Assembly (NCBI RefSeq): GCF_946220915.1
Contig: NZ_CAMIHH010000120.1
Location: forward strand, 1-9,021
Origin: an uncultured Flavobacterium sp.
Lineage (GTDB): Bacteria; Bacteroidota; Bacteroidia; Flavobacteriales; Flavobacteriaceae
Direction of reading: 5' to 3'
DNA: 9,021 nt
Under the pieces are notes generated by a model. That model had not been told where the DNA came from and made no database searches. It saw only the letters and a list, made by a program, of their open reading frames with translations. Positions 8,201 through 9,021 of this stretch are shown here, one piece after another. The position numbers and the translations under genes were made by a program. Every line of letters begins with the position of its first letter. The first letter of the stretch is position 1.

Positions 8201-9021
8201 AGTGGAAGTAATCGGCGCGTTGGTCGTGTTCGTTGTTGTAAATGCAGGTATGTTTGCGGTATTGCCAGTTGCAGCCAGGCCGATCGCCGTATTGGTGTTT
8301 GTCCATGTATAAGTCGTTCCCGAAAGATCACTGCTAAATGTTATTGGGGTTGTTTGCTGCCCCTTACATTTTACATGATTTGGCACTGATACCATTACAG
8401 GTGCAGGATTTACTGTAAAGGTTTCAGTATCGGTAGCCGTGCCACACTCGTTGGTAACGGCAAGCGTTACCGTATAATTTCCGGATGTAGTATAACTTAT
8501 AGGGCCGGGGTTTTGACTGGTCGATGTGGATGGTGTACCGCCAGGGAAGCTCCAAAGATAGGTTGGAGCCGGTGTAGCGCCTGCACAATTGGTTACGCTG
8601 GCAGTTGGGTTTATAACAGCAGAGGTGCCACCACAAACATTTTGGATAGCAGCAATGGTAACTGTTGGTGGGACTTTTACGGTGACGGTTTGGATAGTTG
8701 ACTGAACGGAGCCACATCCATTATTCATTGTAACTCTTATTGAATAAGTTCCCGGCGTTACAAAGTTAAAAGATGGGTTTGCAGATACTGAGGATGTCCC
8801 GTTTGTATAATTCCAAGTGGGAGTTGAACTTCCACAGGCCGTGTTTGAATATGTGACCGACCAATTATAAGTAATGGGTGAATTGCATATAGAGGCTGTA
8901 TTGGTTGTATTAGTTGCTATGGCATTTAATGGAGAGCATCCCGATGTTGAATTGAGTGTGAAAGTGGGAATTGGAAGAGGACTCTCTACACATATTGTTT
9001 GTATAACTGTATCTTCTGTAC
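1688..9021 (-). CDS. Giant T9SS-secreted surface protein with PKD-like and SprB repeats and a type B sorting domain (5' end outside window)
   Basis: The frame stays open from the stop TAA (1688-1690) to the right edge. The visible part is 2,443 residues; the Met codon at 8726-8728 sits inside a PKD domain and is not the start. Order from N to C: two PKD-type domains (edge to 8399), fourteen PKD-like repeats (8398-4445), a short linker (4444-4427), nine SprB-type repeats (4426-2222), a PKD domain with GWNFGDGSSS and SHTY motifs (2221-1967), and a type B CTD (1966-1688) starting GYDVMVPNAFTPDGNGINDT and ending GPFVLIK. Such proteins leave through T9SS and act on the cell surface as adhesins; SprB, the gliding adhesin of Flavobacterium johnsoniae, is the best-known relative. 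No enzymatic or recognisable ligand-binding domain is seen in this part. The downstream PorP/SprF gene is the expected partner. Whether it serves gliding, attachment or another purpose cannot be decided without the N-terminus and the genome context. Confidence 0.95.
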   Translation of the reverse strand, partial: TEDTVIQTICVESPLPIPTFTLNSTSGCSPLNAIATNTTNTASICNSPITYNWSVTYSNTACGSSTPTWNYTNGTSSVSANPSFNFVTPGTYSIRVTMNNGCGSVQSTIQTVTVKVPPTVTIAAIQNVCGGTSAVINPTASVTNCAGATPAPTYLWSFPGGTPSTSTSQNPGPISYTTSGNYTVTLAVTNECGTATDTETFTVNPAPVMVSVPNHVKCKGQQTTPITFSSDLSGTTYTWTNTNTAIGLAATGNTANIPAFTTTNTTNAPITSTITVTPRYNGCDGAPQTFTITVNPVPAVNALSNITLCNAATQNAITLSSAVGGTTFDWTNSNPAIGLAANGTGNIPQFTASNTGTAPITATITVTPSANECNGNPVTFTITVNPSPAAMTLANADLCNGAPSPAIVFSNSVAGTTYTWTNSNTTIGLPASGTGNIPAFTPVNTGNSAVTATITVTPHSGSCNGSPQTFTITVSPSPVVQFSIANQTICSGETTAPVTLTSPTAVVNFSWTSAGATGITGTAISGTATIPAQTLINNTNAPITVQYSASGSLSGGAACPGSAFTYSITIKPKPAISNITIDSCSGSAFTVAPANGINGTVPDNTVYTWAAPAAQAGVTGLTAGNNSNSISATVTNSNTAPVDITYVVTPTTNGCTGSAFNITVTVQPTPTVTTVLSQTVCNGTNTAPINFTSPVGNTTFTWTNSNPSIGLAGNGTGNIAAFAAINNGNTAVTATITVTPKIGTCSGTPQNFTITVNPAPAVTFSQANQAVCSGAASSTVNLSSTTPGASISWTATQPAGVSGVTLSGTNSISAQTLTNSTTDPINVVYTATASTTGVSCPGATYSYTITVKPVPAITATLTATICSGGTFMISPQDGNGNSIPAGTQYTWTVPANGSITGESNQTTPQNNISQALVNTTNVPVTLTYTVTPITDGCNGNTFLVTVTVNPKPFIVAQNAAICSGQPFTISPANGGGNIVPATGVTYSWSAPLQDAGITGGQPGTDAASVSGTLTNSTNETLTATYTVTPNWTSGTETCTGEPFTIIVTVNPKPDINDMPMASCSGAPFTVTPANGTNGTVPANTTYTWAAPSPQAGVTGLVAGNNSNTISGAITNTNPTAVTVTYVVTPAANGCSGDTFEVTVTVAPTSSVATVGNQTVCNQSAITGITFTGTVTGTVFNWVNDTPSIGLAAIGSGDITSFTATNTGTTEITATITVTPQVNGCDGTPKTFTITVNPAPSVNFSQNDQTICSGTSSIVVNLTSATPNTSINWTANIPSGITGAAISGTTVIPAQTLVNTTNGVLTVTYIAVATTSDASACEGTTSTYTITVTPVPFVNNTELTSICSGSSPNYIPANTGGNNMPVGVTFTWTAPTGTGFTGGSAQNTPQPSLNQVLVNTTNLSVTANYIVTPHFGGCNGVPFTVQVTINPTATVPNATITLCSGSTFTFDPATVATILPANTVFNWGAPSGNVSGGAPGSAQSIVTGTLTNTTATVQAAVYTIAPVSPQGNCSGASFTLTVNVNPVFDVTSVVSNFNGFQISSAGANDGSIDLTPTGGTGTYTYTWTGPNGFAASTQDVSNLGPGAYTVVISDGLCENITLDFTLIEPMPLVIAEVTASHLNVNCFGQSTGVIEVAVTQTSVGPYDYTILLTDGTVVENVNNLAATNYVFDNLAAGTYNIRVTDANGTIKFLNGIQITQPATGLAITNAAVSNFNGFSISCKGANNGSIDLTVAGGYPGYTYSWTGTNGFTASTQDISGLAPGAYTVTVHDTTNACPVTQSFTITEPQVVAFTGAMSAFNGYQVSCFGGNNGTITITPSGGTGVYTYTWTGLNGFTASTQNLANLAVGTYTLTIADNNGCTAPSQSFTLTQPPALAITQSQVNVLCFGQATGSIDVTVSGGVPDNTGIYNYAWNGPNGFVSASEDLVNIAAGTYNLTASDENGCTIALSVTITEQPEIIIIPTTTPITCYGANNASIYLAITGGDPPYIAEWSNLATGTFQDNLAAGTYIITITDESNCQKPITVIIPEAPIFTVTPVVNNISCHGAHDGSIALNLVGGIAPVTLVWSDGSNQGTTRNNLGTGTYTATITDGTPCQIVRTFTIIEPATLNVAANLTHALDCNDAQTGAINLTVAGGTLPYTFAWSNGQTTEDLSGLTSGTYSVTVTDAGGCTLARTYTITRPDPIVLNVATDLAVNCNAHTVLQTNIAQASGGVPPFNYTWTSGNVSGPFGQYMNTDQNGTVIVTATDSSGCSATATFEVNTEQLGEADFTAGSYAFTTYREYSIFDPITFENLSTGDYTEVGWNFGDGSSSNEISPSHTYVKEGIYAVTLHVVYPYGCTDTYVMTIVVSKGYDVMVPNAFTPDGNGINDTFNPVHKGLKSIELNVYDTWGGMIYSEKGETLTGWNGTVKNIPAENGNFYFRIKAETFYGHIIELDGPFVLIK
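2222..4426 (-). repeat. Nine SprB-type repeats of the giant protein
   Basis: Tandem domains with approximate borders 4426-4187, 4186-3908, 3907-3650, 3649-3395, 3394-3146, 3145-2921, 2920-2693, 2692-2465 and 2464-2222. The shared plan is a start near xxxxCxGxxNGSIxLTxxGG, a middle Y-xYTWTG or VWSDG strand, a DLxxLxxGTYTVTxxDxxGC turn and an ending ITEPxxL. This matches the SprB repeat known from the gliding adhesin SprB. Repeats 1, 3 and 4 form a close subgroup (FNGF/FNGY near the start, NGFxASTQ), and 5 is related. Repeats 6-8 are a shorter subgroup. Repeat 2 is divergent, and repeat 9 only loosely fits (VNCNAH start, GGVPPFNYTWTSG, GCSATATFEV), so it may instead be called a PKD-like domain. 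Confidence 0.82.
4445..5860 (-). repeat. PKD-like repeats 10-14: second copy of the five-domain block
   Basis: 472 residues that match repeats 5-9 domain by domain. Repeat 10 has YTWAAPSPQAGVTGL followed by VAGNNSNTISG (repeat 5: TAGNNSNSISA). Repeat 11 has NDTPSIGLAAIGSG. Repeat 12 has FSQNDQTICSG and IPAQTLVNTTN. Repeat 13 has QNTPQPSLNQVLVNTTN. Repeat 14 has GAPGSAQSIVTGTLTNTT. The copy is clearly diverged, so the duplication is not recent. It ends at FTLTVNVNP, just before the change to SprB-type repeats. Confidence 0.83.
5861..7297 (-). repeat. PKD-like repeats 5-9: first copy of a five-domain block
   Basis: 479 residues made of five tandem PKD-like domains in the subtype order III, I, II, III, III. 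Repeat 5 starts AISNITIDSCSG and has YTWAAPAAQAGVTGL. Repeat 6 has the WTNSNPSIGL core. Repeat 7 starts FSQANQAVCSG. Repeat 8 contains QTTPQNNISQALVNTTN. Repeat 9 contains GQPGTDAASVSGTLTNSTN. Each of these landmarks reappears in the same order in the next block, so this is one unit of a higher-order tandem duplication. Confidence 0.83.
7298..8398 (-). repeat. PKD-like repeats 1-4 of the giant protein
   Basis: Four tandem domains of about 90-95 residues, each ending in a strand such as TFTITVNPVP that leads directly into the next. Repeats 1-3 share one subtype with the core YTWTNSNxxIGL, a GNIPAF segment and ATITVTP. Repeat 4 is a second subtype, with CSG, GITGTAISGT, IPAQTL and a longer tail before CPGSAFTYSITIKPKP. 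Each has one Cys near its start (CKG, CNA, CNG, CSG) and one near its end (GCDG, ECNG, SCNG, ACPG). The nearest family I recognise is the PKD-like domains of Bacteroidota surface proteins. Confidence 0.85.
8399..9021 (-). other. Two PKD-type domains at the visible N-terminal side of the giant protein
   Basis: Translating past the internal Met to the window edge gives sequence without a stop. The first domain runs from about 8968 to 8663 and includes NWSVTYSN, PTWNYTNGTS, SFNFVTPGTYSIRVT and NNGCG. The second, about 8662 to 8399, includes YLWSFPGGTPS, a Y-TTSGNYTVTLAVTN strand pair and ECG. The aromatic core W-x-F/Y and the G-x-Y-x-V pattern near the end are typical PKD folds, and both differ from the PKD-like repeats that follow. 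These beta-sandwich modules usually act as spacers in extracellular proteins. Confidence 0.72.

Noticed and set aside
4445..8398. CRISPR-like or DNA-level satellite array.
   Set aside because: The periodicity of about 270-300 bp is protein-domain repetition with strong divergence between units. There are no identical short repeats with unique spacers.
8726..8728. Met codon as the start of the giant protein.
   Set aside because: The frame stays open to 9021, and the upstream codons encode the first part of a PKD domain (NWSVTYSN, SFNFVTPGTYSIRVT) that continues without break. A signal peptide is lacking after this Met.

Overview
The window looks like Bacteroidota DNA, most likely Flavobacteriaceae or a close relative. 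It carries a type IX secretion system (T9SS) pair: a very large repeat protein with a type B (gliding-motility-associated, CHU_C-like) C-terminal sorting domain, followed at once by a PorP/SprF-family outer-membrane protein. The genus cannot be read from the sequence. The coding DNA is of moderate GC, while the intergenic DNA at about 400-680 is clearly AT-rich.

Layout. (1) 1-248, plus strand: the C-terminal end of a protein that enters from the left edge. It resembles the C-terminus of PRTRC-system ThiF-family proteins, which are usually found on plasmids and integrative conjugative elements. (2) 249-679: no gene I can support. It holds three clear inverted repeats (264-307, 329-358, 380-396) and then AT-rich DNA. 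(3) 680-1672, minus strand: a complete PorP/SprF-like gene. (4) 1688-9021, minus strand: the 3' part of a giant surface-protein gene. Its frame is open to the right edge, so the true start lies outside. The visible part is 2,443 residues.

The giant protein is strictly zoned, reading from N- to C-terminus: two PKD-type domains at the edge, fourteen PKD-like repeats of about 90-100 residues, nine SprB-type repeats of about 75-93 residues, one canonical PKD domain, and the type B sorting domain. Within the fourteen repeats, repeats 5-9 and 10-14 are two copies of one five-domain block (479 and 472 residues), so the stalk grew by block duplication as well as by single-domain duplication. The stalk has almost no charged residues, and each domain carries exactly two cysteines.

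How the genes work together: the large protein should cross the inner membrane by Sec (signal peptide outside the window) and the outer membrane by T9SS. The PorP/SprF protein encoded 15 bp downstream is probably its dedicated partner for secretion or surface attachment, as SprF is for SprB in Flavobacterium johnsoniae. The mobile-element-like gene end on the left converges on this pair, so the 249-679 gap may contain the border between an element and the host chromosome. That is inference.
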